Shown here: positions 1 to 10,427 of the stretch, in pieces
How the letters are laid out: each line of letters starts with the position of its first letter
Numbering within the stretch: the first letter of the stretch is position 1
Assembly: GCA_001579985.1 (NCBI GenBank)
Contig: LRSR01010199.1
Coordinates: 1 to 24,910, forward strand
Origin: Hypsibius dujardini
Lineage: Eukaryota > Tardigrada > Eutardigrada > Parachela > Hypsibiidae
DNA: 24,910 bases
Direction: 5' to 3'
Position numbers and translations under genes: made by a program
The notes under the pieces: generated by a model
Database searches by the model: none
What the model was told of the DNA's origin: nothing
What the model saw: the letters and a program-made list of their open reading frames with translations, nothing else

Positions 1-1
1 C

Positions 2-196
2 TTCCACAAGCTGGATTGCAAGCGCGCGAATCAGAGCATCACGTTGCCGCATGAGATGACGAGGAAGCTGGCAAACATGTTAAAGACCAACGCCAGCCTC
101 GTCGAGGATCATCCGGACCTCAAGAGCTTCGTCGCGGCGGTCCTGTCGGACGAAGCTGCGGCCTATTTGTTTGCTAAGATTTTTAGTGTAGTTTAA
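2..196 (+). CDS. 3'-terminal coding fragment of an unrecognised protein
   Basis: One frame is open from the window edge to TAA at 194-196 and gives 64 residues. Codons are markedly richer in G/C (especially third positions) than the AT-rich DNA that starts right after the stop, which is the main reason to call it coding. The peptide is hydrophilic and probably helical, with Lys/Arg-rich stretches, the local motif LPHEMTRKLANML, an acidic stretch (VEDHPDLKSF) and an Ala-rich segment, ending FAKIFSVV. There is no membrane span. I do not recognise a family. The true start or exon boundary lies upstream of the window. No canonical AATAAA follows within several hundred bases. Confidence 0.55.
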   Translation, partial: FHKLDCKRANQSITLPHEMTRKLANMLKTNASLVEDHPDLKSFVAAVLSDEAAAYLFAKIFSVV

Positions 197-1710
197 AGTA
201 AAGTATTAGATTAACATTTTTATAGTTTGTTCCGCTGGAGTATTGATATTGACTCAAATTCAAAGTTTAAACTTTTTTACTTTTATTCAGTTAAACCAGA
301 CCGGTGAAAACGGGTAAATTAGATACTGTACTGCCGCAATTTCTTGGGAGACCTCGGGCAAACAATTTCGACAAAAATATCTGATGAATTTCTGGCCAGA
401 AAACTCCGTGTAATTCTGGTCAAAATCTAGCGAGATTTTCCTCACGTGAGTCTCGTGTGATTCTCACCGAATTCTCACATGGTTCTGGCCAGAAAATCCG
501 AAAAAATCTCGTGAGGAGCATTCTCGTCATTTCTTGCCCGATCTGGGGTAATCTGGTCAGAAAGTTCGGCGCTGGGTCGCATCCACAACGCAGTCAATGG
601 TTTTTCAATGTATTTGCTACGCGTTCTTTTTTATATTCAGTGCAAGCTTAGAGGCTATATACGGTATGTAACTGAACATCAGAAGCCTTGTGGAGTCGGG
701 ACAAATGCGTTTGGGTTTGTAATATCTGAGTTTCGTCATAATAAACATTTGCAGAGGGCTATGCTTATGAGTTGTGCTCATAACCGGTGCAGCCATTTGA
801 GTCATAACAGGTTATGCGCGTAACCTTTTTTGTCAAACGTTGAGGCAACCGTTTCCAATAAATACAACCCTTTAAAACCTTTTCAGAAGCGAGCAATATG
901 CTGCAAATTCAAAAAAGTCAATTAGAATGACTACAAAAAATATCAAGTTAACTGGATGGCTAAAATATTGTATTTTTTCGGGGAAGTCAGTTTTCGCAAA
1001 GGACGCAACTAACAAATCCGATCCACGCCAACTTCTGAAAGCAAAAGAGATCTACTTAATTAATAATTGCAAAAATTTTAGTCTGACCTCATCTAGTTGG
1101 GGATGATGTTCTTTCAAGCCGGCTCATTAAGCAGTGCCGACCCCGGCAAATTTGAATTTGTTGTATTTCCAAAATGTCCGATTCGCAGGATTCTTTTGAC
1201 AAAATAGCCAACGAGTATCGAATGTATAGCTTTTTATAATTATATAATCATAATAAAGTTTTGGTTTCATAAAAAGATGTATTAGTTTATTTTAATTGTT
1301 TATAATTATTAGCTTTTCATAGCTAACAAGATGGTGTCCATAGCAGAAAGTTTTAACATTTTTAACGGGTTACCAATGACCAATATGAGGCAAATGCCAA
1401 ATAGACGTGTAATACGTGTAAACTATATTCTCGCTTTTCAACCAATAATGAAGACCATTTATTTTTAATGATTTGGAAACCGCTATAGTCACCCCCTTTT
1501 GCACCCCGTTTTACTATTACTATGACACCCCTTTTTAACGTGTATTCATTTATCATTAATTTAATTAACATTTTGGTACAAAATACCTTTCAATATTATA
1601 TGACTAGCGAAATATAAAACGAGAATAATTAAAATAATTTTGTCTCTTATGTTTTGCAAATTCAGTAGACCATGTTTCTGTTTCAATTAACATTTGGTCG
1701 TTCAGAGATA
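197..1710. other. Non-coding interval with short palindromes
   Basis: About 1.5 kb without a convincing gene; the open frames here are short and of AT-driven composition. Positions 380-560 hold two perfect copies of the 12-bp palindrome TTCTGGCCAGAA (390-401, 483-494), looser copies near 413 and 548, and the palindrome CTCACGTGAG at 441-450. An imperfect palindrome, GGTTATGCGCGTAACC, lies at 810-825. The rest is featureless AT-rich DNA up to the mariner insertion. Confidence 0.5.
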
Positions 1711-1759
1711 CGAGGGCCCCTAAATAAGTAGTGTCACTTGATTTTTATAAAAATAACAG
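1711..1759. repeat. Mariner left terminal inverted repeat
   Basis: Pairs with 3006-3053 in inverted orientation, with one length difference in the inner A/T tract. It is preceded by the TA target duplication at 1709-1710. Confidence 0.92.
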
Positions 1760-1913
1760 GAAGCTGCCAATTTTCTGCTCAAGCAGATAAGTATAGGAAC
1801 GACTGGTGACCTACTTCTAGAAAGGCTAGGCCACGGCAGGACACAAGCGAAACGAGAGAATTTTTTCGGACGCAGGGCACTTCACTCAGTTCACTTCATT
1901 CGTCACACACACC

Positions 1914-2972
1914 ATGGCTCAAGGATTTTTGGCTATACGAGCAGCCATCTTTCATGATTTTAAAACTGGTTTCTCACTCCAAAAATGCATTGGTCGCCTA
2001 ATAGAAACTTTTGGTAGAGAAGCTGTGCCAACTAAGAGGACCATCCAGCGCTGGTTTCAGGCTCAACGAGAAGGATGAAACGTCCTGGAAGATTTGCATC
2101 GGAATGGAAGACGCGCTTCTGTGATCACTCCTGAATTAGTCTCCGCCGTAGCCGAATTCGTTTATCTCTATCCTCATTTTTCATATGCCGAGAAGGAATA
2201 CTAATTCTCCATCAGTTCGTCGCAGTGTCATCTCATTTTGAAGCAGAAGCTGGGACTGAGAAGATTGTCTTCCCGTTGGGTTCCGCACCCCCTCATCGAG
2301 GACCAAAAACGCAACCGTTTGGAATTCGCCCAGAAGATGGTCAGCAGGTATGGCGGAGAGGAAGGAAAGCGTCTCAAAGAGATTGTCACTGGAGATGAGA
2401 TGTGGGCTTTTTATTATGATCCTCTGACAAAGCGGCAATCGATGCAGTGGATGAAAAAAGGAGAGCCTCGACCAACCAAAGTGCGTCGTGGAAGGAGCAC
2501 AAAGAAGGTCATGAACATCATTTTTTTCGATTACTCAAGCATTGTTTCCTGTTCAAGGCTGATTCCAACCCAGGAAAGACGCCCCATCAACTCCACATTC
2601 TACGTAAAAAACTGCTTGAAGAAACTCGTGGCCAAGCTGAGGAAGAAGACGGGGAAGATTGGTCTGCGGGGTTTCAAGCTGCACCATGACAACGCCTCAA
2701 TTCACAAGTCCGACTTGACCACTGCATTTCTGGCCGAAAAAAAATTGAAAATTTTGCCACACCCGGTTTATTATCCTGATCTGTCGCCCTGCGATTTCTT
2801 TTTATTTCCCAAACTTAAAGAGACTCTCCCGGGGCGAAGATTTGAAAAGGAAGAGAAGCTTGACAGCGCAGTGCAGGGCCGCCTCCGCGAGCTCTCTAAG
2901 AATGGTTTTCTAGACGTCTTCCGTAGTTGGATTCTTCGATGCAAAAAGTGCATCCAGTTTGAAGGACTTTGA
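1914..2972 (+). pseudogene. Mariner transposase, DD34D, two premature stops
   Basis: From ATG at 1914 (context ACCATGG) a single frame runs to TAG... end at 2972, 352 codons, close to the usual mariner length of about 345. In-frame stops interrupt it at TGA 2076-2078 (codon 55) and TAA 2202-2204 (codon 97); there is no frameshift. The N-terminal part has the helix-turn-helix arrangement that binds the terminal repeats (TKRTIQRWFQAQREG, then NVLEDLHRNGRR). The mariner linker motif is present as WVPHPL. The catalytic triad is intact: Asp in VTGDEMW (codon 161, 2394-2396), Asp in HHDNA (codon 259, 2688-2690), and Asp in SPCDFFLF (codon 294), with 34 residues between the last two. Cut-and-paste transposase by family; this copy cannot make a full-length protein. 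Confidence 0.93.
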
Positions 2973-3005
2973 AGGACAGTGACTTAAAAGTTATATTTCG
3001 ATGCT

Positions 3006-3053
3006 CTGTTATTTTTAAATAATTAGGTGACATTACTTATTTAGCGGTCCTCG
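3006..3053. repeat. Mariner right terminal inverted repeat
   Basis: Reverse complement begins CGAGGACCGCTAAATAAGTA and matches the left end. It is followed by the TA duplication at 3054-3055. Confidence 0.92.
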
Positions 3054-3055
3054 TA

Positions 3056-3884
3056 CGAATCTCTGTTAAAGTTAATTGAAATGGCATCTTAAAAAATTGT
3101 AACTTCCAGCTAAAATTTCTAATAACTTGAGACGTTAATCTCATATGAAATTAAATCAAATAAAGACACAAATACCATAAAGCTATCTGGATTTTTAAAA
3201 TTCACATTATTTACGAAAGCGGATGCCTATAACGTAGCGAAGTGTATGGGGGACGACGACATATATAATGGTAACCTAAAGATTTCTGGTAATCAAGATT
3301 CTGCTCAAGTACGTCCCATTTCGTACGGTATAATACTGGCCTCATTTGCGTGTAAAGCATCTTGAAATGAAACTAAGATACCCTAAATAGAAATAATAAT
3401 GTAAATCGAAGCCATACAGTTTGACCGGACACGTCTTATTTTAAACGTCACGTAAACGTATCACCCACCGCCTGCTACTGATGTACATCAACAGTGCAGT
3501 TATCATCGATTTCTTGTTCCGTATACAGTAATCAGCCCTCCCACCTCTCGTTCCATCTATTCCAATAAATATCCACACATCCGTGCATCCCCGACCACCT
3601 GACCTCAATACCAAAATCGGAGAGGATGCAGTCAGCATGCAGCAATCACTTTTCGTACCTGAACCTTCCTGTATATATTGATCGCCCGCGCATCATCCTA
3701 ACTCTATCATCCATGCAATATTTTTCTGGACCCCATCCAATCATAATTGTATCTTTAAAATTCTGAATCTCACACAATTCCTCTAAATGTCCGTCCAATT
3801 TATTTCCTGCCATTTTACAAAATTCTTCCTTACCTCTCTATGATCCTTCCTATATTCCTAAAATAATTTTCCGCCTATTGAAAA
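3056..3884. other. Non-coding interval upstream of the Cys-rich membrane gene
   Basis: AT-rich, with no convincing open frame on either strand. From about 3540 to 3880 the + strand becomes pyrimidine-rich (many TCC/CCT runs), which would suit the 5' flank or leader of the gene starting at 3885. No clear TATA or initiator element can be assigned. Confidence 0.4.
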
Positions 3885-5977
3885 ATGAGTCAAACAGATT
3901 TTACAGTTCGAATCTTCCTCAACACCACCGACAATCCTGCTCGAATCCCAAGGACCTTTACAACCGTTCCCACAACAACAGACGGCTACGTCTGGTCCGG
4001 TACCCTTATCGTCGTGGTCGCAGTCGTCTCCTACCTTGCCCTATCTTTTGTCCTATGTATCATCTACCGATGTGCTCGCAGACATGGACTAAGGACCTCG
4101 TTAAACTGCCCCAAACTTTCTTGCCCCATATCCTCGTGCTTGAACAATTGCACGACCGACATCGACGACCAGTCTTCCTGGTGGAAGCGTCCCGTACCTA
4201 GGATCTCTTCCCTGTTTGATCAGTGCTGCCCGCAGCAGAAGGACGTCCCGAAATGCAGCGGATTCAAAAGCTGCTTCAAAGGATGCCAGAAGAAATGGCC
4301 TAAATGGTGTAAGACGGATAGGAGAAACGGTTGTGGAGACACGGTCTGTAAGGGCTGTTTCGGGGTCGATGAACCGCAGTGTGGGTGGTGTAAGAGTTTT
4401 TGTGAGGATTCTTGTTGCGGTTATGGCGGAGGAAATTGTCGGTTCTGCTGCCTGGAGTGTAAGGTTCGAGCACGTACAAAAGGGATGAACAATGGGGGAG
4501 GACCTCTCGCGACGGAACCTCTTCCAACGGCACCTTATCCCATGCAGCCGGTAAGAGATTATAGCCCTGGGGTATTTCCGAAGGGGAACGTACAGCAGAA
4601 AGCCTCTGCTTTATTTTGATTTTAAATTAATACAATATCAGTGATAATTTGATTGAAATTAGTCAACTTTGTTTTACTGTTGTAGGTGGTCTCAAAAACG
4701 ATTAAAAGGCGAAACTTCCAAGTATTAAAAACACTGCAGGGAAGATTTCAATTTCCCTGATTTAGACTGTAAAAAACTTTAAATTTTGAAAGCGGTTTAT
4801 TTTCATTTTTTTAACACTGTCCAGACCGCAATTTTATTTATAATCGACTGGCAGTGGCAGACTGTAATATCGGTACCAGATGGGCGGAGCTATGGATCAT
4901 TCTCGAGCCTGATCGAAAACATCCGAGTGATATCCCAAAATTATCCGCAGCTCCGCCCCCAACACTGGAGCAAATATTCCGCTGGTACCAATAGATTTCA
5001 AATTAAATTTGAAAAGGGACAGTGTAAAAAAATGAAATCAAACCTTTTCGGAAATTCGAAGTTTTAACAGTCAAAATCAGGGAAAATGGAATCTTCATGT
5101 GTTTTTCCAAATTTGAAATTTCACTAAAAACCAATTCTTGCAAGCACACCGGTGAAGTAGATTTCATAAATTACCGCTCATATTGTTCTGATTTTTAAAA
5201 AATAAAGCAGCGACATTCTGCGTTTCTTCTCTGAAAATCGTTCCAGTTAGGCTGGTTAAACATGTGAAGTTATAGTTGCCACAATATCAGGACAGGGTTT
5301 TGAAAAGGAAATACACATTATGAACTCGTCAGTTTACAACATTTGTCCGATTTAATAACTTCATATGACGTTAATTTGTCAATGGTGGATAAAAAACGTT
5401 ATAACATCATTTAAACAACCATAAAACTTGAAGTGATAAAATATTGCAAGTCTTCTGCAAGCTGAAAGGAAATACTTCTCTGCCAGTTGCATATTTGTTA
5501 TTAATTTCGTAATCTTGTGTCATTTACAAATCTTGAGTTGAATGGCACTATACTATATAAGTCTCGTCGGAAATGTCCTTAAGAAACTAAGTGAATATTG
5601 CTAAAAAACTCATTTAAAATTCGGTTTGGTTATTTCAGTGCTTCCAGTCACAATTTCATCAACATGTTTTTATTTTTCAGGGTATGCCGTTTAACTATCC
5701 AACTCAGACATACGGATTTCCTGCAGGATTGACATCCAATCAACCGTTCTATTGGAATAATCAGCAGCCAAATATGCCTATTCCCACGACAGTCTCACCC
5801 TTTTCTACAGCCCTTCCCGTGGGTTCTGTTCGACCAGTTCCGCTTCCCAGTATTTCCGGCAACGTCCCGGCAAATTTGTCAGCCGGACTGCCAGCCAACT
5901 TTGTCCCCAGTTGGATTCCGCCCAGACCTCCAGCCGTACCAATGACTTCCAATACATTTCAAGCACCCTCTAATTAA
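3885..5977 (+). CDS. Single-pass membrane protein, Cys-rich domain and Pro-rich tail (2 exons)
   Basis: Exon 1 is 3885-4550 and exon 2 is 5681-5977. The donor CCG|GTAAGAG and the acceptor TATTTTTCAG|GG are strong. Exon 1 ends on a codon boundary and exon 2 is open from its first codon, giving 320 residues. Residues 1-37 form a short N-terminal segment rich in Thr/Pro with an N-glycosylation site (NTT). Residues 38-60 are one membrane span, followed by basic YRCARRHGLR, so the C-terminal side is probably cytoplasmic. Residues 63-192 contain more than 20 cysteines, many as CC or CxxC. Residues 205-320 are Pro/Tyr/Asn-rich (YPMQPG, QTYGFPAG, PPRPPAVP), and the composition runs on across the intron, which supports the splice. 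Start context is AAAAATG. The family is not recognised; layout recalls Cys-rich/Pro-rich adaptor-type membrane proteins, but domain order differs from Shisa. If the intron is retained, the frame ends at TGA... 4619 with a tail coded by transposon sequence. Confidence 0.75.
4551..4560 (+). promoter_or_regulatory. 5' splice donor of the Cys-rich gene intron
   Basis: GTAAGAG directly after a phase-0 codon boundary. The intron is 4551-5680 (1130 bp) and ends TATTTTTCAG. The foldback transposon begins only about 16 bp downstream of the donor. Confidence 0.75.
4567..5246. mobile_element. Foldback MITE in the Cys-rich gene intron
   Basis: The two halves are long inverted copies of each other. The left arm (about 4567-4808) and right arm (about 5018-5246) align almost end to end; for example TCATTTTTTTAACACTGTCC on the left matches the reverse complement of GGACAGTGTAAAAAAATGA on the right, and CTGCTTTATTTT near 4606 matches the far right arm. 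The centre carries GGGCGGAGCTATGG (near 4884) and its inverted partner CAGCTCCGCCCC (near 4949). TTA follows the right end (5247-5249); no adjacent TTA is seen at the left end, so the left boundary is approximate. There is no coding capacity, although the centre is open enough to look like an ORF. Confidence 0.75.
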
Positions 5978-6161
5978 CTTGATCTTGATCATGGCTCGGG
6001 CTCGCTAGTTGAGATTAATGTACCGGTATATATATTTATTTGTTCATTGAGCGAGTACGATTTCCATAGGGGGAACCAGAATGCCTCCTCTTCGTTTTTA
6101 TAAATGGGTACAATATATATATGATTCAGTGTAAGAATGGCGAGTTATTCAAGTGTACTAA

Positions 6162-6908
6162 CTTGGGAAGAACGGAGATTTTCCCTCGTGGTTGGCGTGG
6201 GTTTGTTTCACAAATACCTGTTCATATACTATGATTTTACTTTAGAGTCTCGGGCTGAAAATCACATCTTCATTTTCAGAAAAAAATATGGAAGAAATGA
6301 GTTCCCGCGCCATTTTGTGCCATGGGTCTGGGCTTGATTGTTTGATTTATTAGCAAGTTCTAACTTTTTCTATCCCAACCAATACTTTCCAGACCGCAAA
6401 CTTATTTTAAAAATTTACTAGAAGCCTTCAATCAAACATAAAAAATAAATTGAAATTTAGTTTGAAACGTTGTTGCGAGTGGAAAGGGGAATACTGGTGA
6501 ATAATTCCGAAAAAAAAAAACCAAAAATCGCTGCAGCAATAATCAGAATTCGAACTGTGTTGGTGGCGCCACTGCTCTCTTTTTGTATTTATTTTTTCAC
6601 GATGTTTCTCTTGCTGGGCAAATTTTCAATCTATTTTTTGTATTTTGCAGAAGTCCTCTAATAAATTTAAAAGTAAGTTTGCGTTCTGGAAAATATTGGT
6701 TGGGATAAAAATAATTTGAAACTTGCTGATGAGTCAACCAATCAAACACGGACCTATAGCACAAAGTTGTGCGGGAAGTATTTTTTTCGGAAAACGCAGA
6801 TGTAATTTCTAGCCCGCGACCGCAATGTATAGCATGAACGCATGGACAGGTAATTGTGGAAAGAACAACCAGGCCGATCGGGAGGAAAAATTTCCGTTCT
6901 TGCCCAGG
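6162..6908. mobile_element. Long-arm foldback MITE with TAA duplication
   Basis: TAA flanks both ends (6159-6161 and 6909-6911). Left terminus CTTGGGAAGAACGGAGATTT; right terminus, reverse-complemented, CCTGGGCAAGAACGGAAATT. The arms stay alignable for about 270 bp each, down to CTATCCCAACCAATACTTTCC (about 6371) and its partner near 6706. Two open frames, one per strand, encode similar peptides (FRKKY...) only because the arms are inverted copies; they are not genes. The 3-bp TWA target site is typical of PIF/Harbinger-type elements, which is an inference because no transposase is present. Confidence 0.8.
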
Positions 6909-6911
6909 TAA

Positions 6912-7495
6912 GTATTATTATTTCACTATCCCATCCCAAATGCGACTGGGAATTTATTGACCAAATATTTTTGACGTTTGGGGGCGGAGCTATATGACAA
7001 TTCTACTAAATCTTTGTAATTATTTTTTTCCATCTGTAATGGTGTAGAATTGGTGTTGGATATCTGTGCGCGCTGTCACAGCCGGCTCTCCGCACCTCAT
7101 AAGAAGACTCTTCTCAACCAAGCAATAGACCACATATGACGTAACGTCTCGCACCGGAAATAGCCCTGCTACCTGGTGTTACATTACCTCGCCCGCCACG
7201 AAAGAGGGGAGTTCTTTCAACGCACCTCGAACGAAGCGGAACCACTTGAGATTACCTCAAGCCAAGGGTTAACTACACAGCCGCTCTTCCAACAACACGA
7301 AACATATCGAAAAGTATACCAAAAGTGGTGCCCAATATCGTCAAAATATACGCTAAAATTCAACGAATCCAGGCGACAACAAAATCGCCACAAAAGACGG
7401 CAGAAACCACGGACAAAAACGTGCAGAACAACGGCGCGCGACTATATGCAAAATTTAGAGACACGATCATCAGTGTAAAAATAACGTGTAGTCTT
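6912..7495. other. Non-coding interval with a solo MITE core motif
   Basis: Lies between the foldback element and the 3' end of the minus-strand four-span gene. GGGGGCGGAGCTA at 6980-6993 is the core motif seen inside the foldback elements, here without a detectable partner arm, so it is probably a fragment. The part nearest 7495 would be the 3' UTR of the minus-strand gene; no AATAAA is evident on that strand. Confidence 0.4.
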
Positions 7496-10427
7496 CTAGG
7501 CCTTGTGTTGTTGCACCACGGTGGACTGTCCGTTGGGATAAACCGTCATGACCATCTGCTTCTTCTTGTGGGATCGGCCGCGGCAGCAGTTGACGCAGCT
7601 CAACGCCGACGCAATCACTGCCGTCAGGAACAGCAGCAGATACAGGATCATGAGGGCGGCCTTGAGTCCGATCAGCGTCTGCAGCTGCTGCTGTGGCGAG
7701 GTGAAGACGTTATTGCCGCCGTAACCACCGTAACCGCCGTAGCTACTGCCGCTGCCGTAGAAGCCGGGGTAGTTGCCGGGGAAGAAACTGCCAAAGCTGC
7801 CGAAATTTCCGACGCCTCCGTAGCCACCGTAGCCGGTGTTGCCGTAATATTGGGAGTAGTATTGCGCCGCCGTGGCAAGGATGGCCGCTAAACGTTAATC
7901 AAAAGCATAGTTGGTAAGCTATTATTATGGTATTTTAAAACAGGGTTTTCAGTTTCCGGTTTCTTCACACACGAAATGGCCTTTTTTCGGTGACTCCTAT
8001 TTTCTCGACAAATATATGGAGGAGTAAAGAATATTGTTTGGTCAGTTAAATTGCATTCTTTGTAATTAAAGATGGGATAATAATGTTCATTCTGTCCCTT
8101 ATTTATTTACAAAGTTTATCAAGCTGTAGAAAAATGCAGTAAACGTTGTTATCAAATACACGCACTGTTTCTTAGAAGTAATATTTTTATAGAGACTAAA
8201 GCAGAGTAAAACACGTTTATTTACGTACACTTACCTACATTTTCTTTAAATTCAAAGAGAAATAAATCAAATTTAGTTTTTCTAGAAATTAAAGCTGAGT
8301 ATAAAACCATAATTAAGGTTTATTTATTTATTAAAACATATGAAACTAAATGTTTTTAAAAATCAAGTAACAGTTTGGTACTCGATAAAACTACGCTTAC
8401 CCAAAATTTGAATAACAGTAAAAAATGTTAATTGATCCCATACTTGTTTCTTAAGCAACATTTTCTTCAAAATCCTTGAAGATTGCAACAGTTCAATATC
8501 CTATTAATTAAATTTATATATTTCACTTTCTCCGAAATTAAAGAAGATGTAAAATTAAGATATTGGAGGCAAGGCATTTGGCGCCATGTAAACCGGCGTT
8601 TTCGGAGCGTCCTCAGGTCCATTATACCTGAGGCAACAAAAAAGGCGAAAGCCTTGGCTGCCAGTAGGAGGGTGAGGAAGAGCTCGGTGAGGAAGATGCA
8701 CCGCCGGGCGCCTGTTGACTTGCCCATTCCACCGGCAATCAGGCCAAATATTCCGACAATGAGGGCGAAGATGCCGACCCAAATTCCGACGGCGCTTTCC
8801 TCGATGTACATGTAGAGGCCGACGCCTGTAACAAAAGAATGAGCAGTTTCTTTGTACTTTTTTCAAGGTGATTCATCTCATTTAGTCTTTTGTTGTGCCG
8901 GAAGAATGCAAATACTACTGAGGCGCTGGGCTTTAGTCGACTGGATTAGTCTAAACATGGCAAGAACTTGCGTAAAAAGCAGACAACAAAGCAATGCTAT
9001 TATTCAAAACGAAGCATTAACCATGCGGTGAAGTGGTTGAAATTCGGATCACATTGCAGTGTAAAAAATAATATTTCAGACAAAATATGACCGATAGTTA
9101 CTGTTTGATTTCACTACTAAATCTGGTTGAACGGGTTGATTGAACGTTACGAGATTGACCTTTTCTTTTTGCCGATGAGCTCGACAAATACTGAGGCATG
9201 ATCCTGATTTACTAATTTAAGTTAATCTAATCAATTATTAAAGCTCAAGTCAAAATCCTAATTTAGTAAAAAACGTTATGTTAAATTAAAAAGGGAATTA
9301 GTATCGAAATGAAATTGTTTGACAAAACAGTACCAATAGTATGAATTAATGTACTCATAAAAATGCTTATTTTTGGAGTGTGACCACTTTGTGCTCATCT
9401 GTCCGAAATAGGCGTGTGGTGCGCAATTTGGAGAGCCAAGCGGCATTTGCCGCTCAAAATGGCGTTGCAGTTTTTGAGGAGGTCTCTCTCTCTCTCTCTC
9501 GATCGGCAAACACTCGAAGAAAACAAGTTGCCTGTGGAACGCAGAAAGCAAAAGTGAAGTGCCATATTGACGGGCAATTTTGCGCCCAAAGTAAACTAAT
9601 TCGGCGTTCGACATGAAAAATATGCTGGCATAATGTTGTTATTTGATTAGTAACATACACCCCGCTTTTTCGACTGGATGGGCAGAGTCTGCCGATATCA
9701 TACACATTCATATTGGCTTTCAGAAAGAAAAAGAAAGTTCATTATCATTAATAATTCTATTTTCGCACAAAAATAGAAAACAAAATTTTGCATTTATCAA
9801 CTTGCACAGTAACTGATCCGACATGCTGCGGCAATAAGTTAAAATGTTTGCAAACAAGTAGCAGCGAAATGTGCCTATTAGTTCGACGGCCTAATATAAA
9901 ACGATTTTTTTGTGTAAATTCGTTAATTAATATTACGTGTCTTGATTTATATATGCAGATTCTAGACCCCCATAAAAATAAATTTGCAACCTATCCTGCA
10001 TTATTTCGGTATTGTTTTGCACGTGCAAGGACGGAGAATGGCAGTTCCAAGGATTGCATAATTAAGGCTTTCAACGAGCGGCTTCGGCCCAATTTTCTAC
10101 ATGTTAATGTGGGCAACAAACATCCCTAATCGTCATTGTACCTAAACTTAATAACGTAAATACCCAAAAGGCTATCCAGGCATTTAGACATGATTAAATT
10201 TGCAAATGCACCCATAGACTGGCATAGTACTTACAGGCAGCCTCCAGGGCGATAATGATCAAGCCCAAGACAATCTGTAATCCTGCACAGGTGCTGAGGC
10301 AGCCCCGCGCCTTCACATCCGACGAGGTCTCCGTATACCGAACCCCCGGATGCACCGTCACCGGCACCGCTCCGGTGCGGGTATCATACACCGTCGTCGT
10401 CGTCGTCGTCTCCCTGTCACGTTCCAT
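7496..10427 (-). CDS. Four-span membrane protein with Gly/Tyr-rich loop, CD20/MS4A-like layout (3 exons)
   Basis: Minus-strand exons are 10427-10235, 8825-8628 and 7887-7496; introns are 1409 and 740 bp. Junctions are T|GTAAGT / TTGTTACAG|GC and CAG|GTATAA / AACGTTTAG|CG, and both phases match, giving Cys65 and Ala131 as split codons. The product is 260 residues. Residues 5-30 are Thr-rich (a hexa-Thr tract coded by an ACG repeat). Spans lie at about 48-70 (LQIVLGLIIIALEAA), 76-97, 108-136 and 202-226. Between spans 3 and 4 is a roughly 60-residue loop full of GYGG, SYGG and PGFYG. Span 4 ends CVNCC, then basic RGRSHKKK and a cytoplasmic tail. Spacing and the LQIVLGL motif of span 1 resemble CD20/MS4A or MARVEL-type proteins; assignment to a family is inference. 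The start ATG at 10427 is the first in frame after upstream stops. Confidence 0.8.
8626..8627 (-). promoter_or_regulatory. Splice donor deciding exon 2 end of the four-span gene
   Basis: CAG|GTATAA. Reading through it would add an unrelated basic tail and destroy membrane span 3. Splicing here to AACGTTTAG|CG at 7888-7887 restores a hydrophobic run (FFVAS joined to AAILATAA), so this junction is well supported. Confidence 0.7.
9483..9500. repeat. (TC)9 microsatellite
   Basis: Perfect TC dinucleotide run of 18 bp within intron 1 of the minus-strand four-span gene. Confidence 0.9.

Larger units (their letters stand above)
1711..3053 (+). mobile_element. Complete but inactive mariner element
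   Basis: Both ends are visible. The left inverted repeat starts at 1711 (CGAGGGCCCCTAAATAAGTA) and the right one ends at 3053; read inward they match for about 48-49 bp, with 24 of the first 27 positions identical. Each end abuts a TA dinucleotide (1709-1710 and 3054-3055), the expected target duplication of Tc1/mariner elements. The 1343-bp length is normal for mariner. It contains one transposase-derived frame on the + strand, broken by two stops. Terminal-repeat divergence and the stops point to an old, immobile copy. Confidence 0.95.

Noticed and set aside
4786-5067. 93-codon + frame
   Set aside because: Lies wholly inside the foldback element in the Cys-rich gene intron; its residues come from the inverted arms and core.
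7325-7891. 188-codon + strand frame rich in Ala and Val
   Set aside because: It is the complement of exon 3 of the minus-strand four-span gene. The minus reading has clean splice phases, a membrane span and a meaningful Gly/Tyr domain.
8483-8815. 110-codon + strand frame
   Set aside because: Antisense of exon 2 of the four-span gene plus intron; basic, low-information translation.
8555-8866. Alternative minus frame ending PEDAPKTPVYMAPNALPP
   Set aside because: The tail looks protein-like, but the frame reads across the acceptor at 8826 and replaces two membrane spans with Arg-rich sequence. The spliced model is far better.
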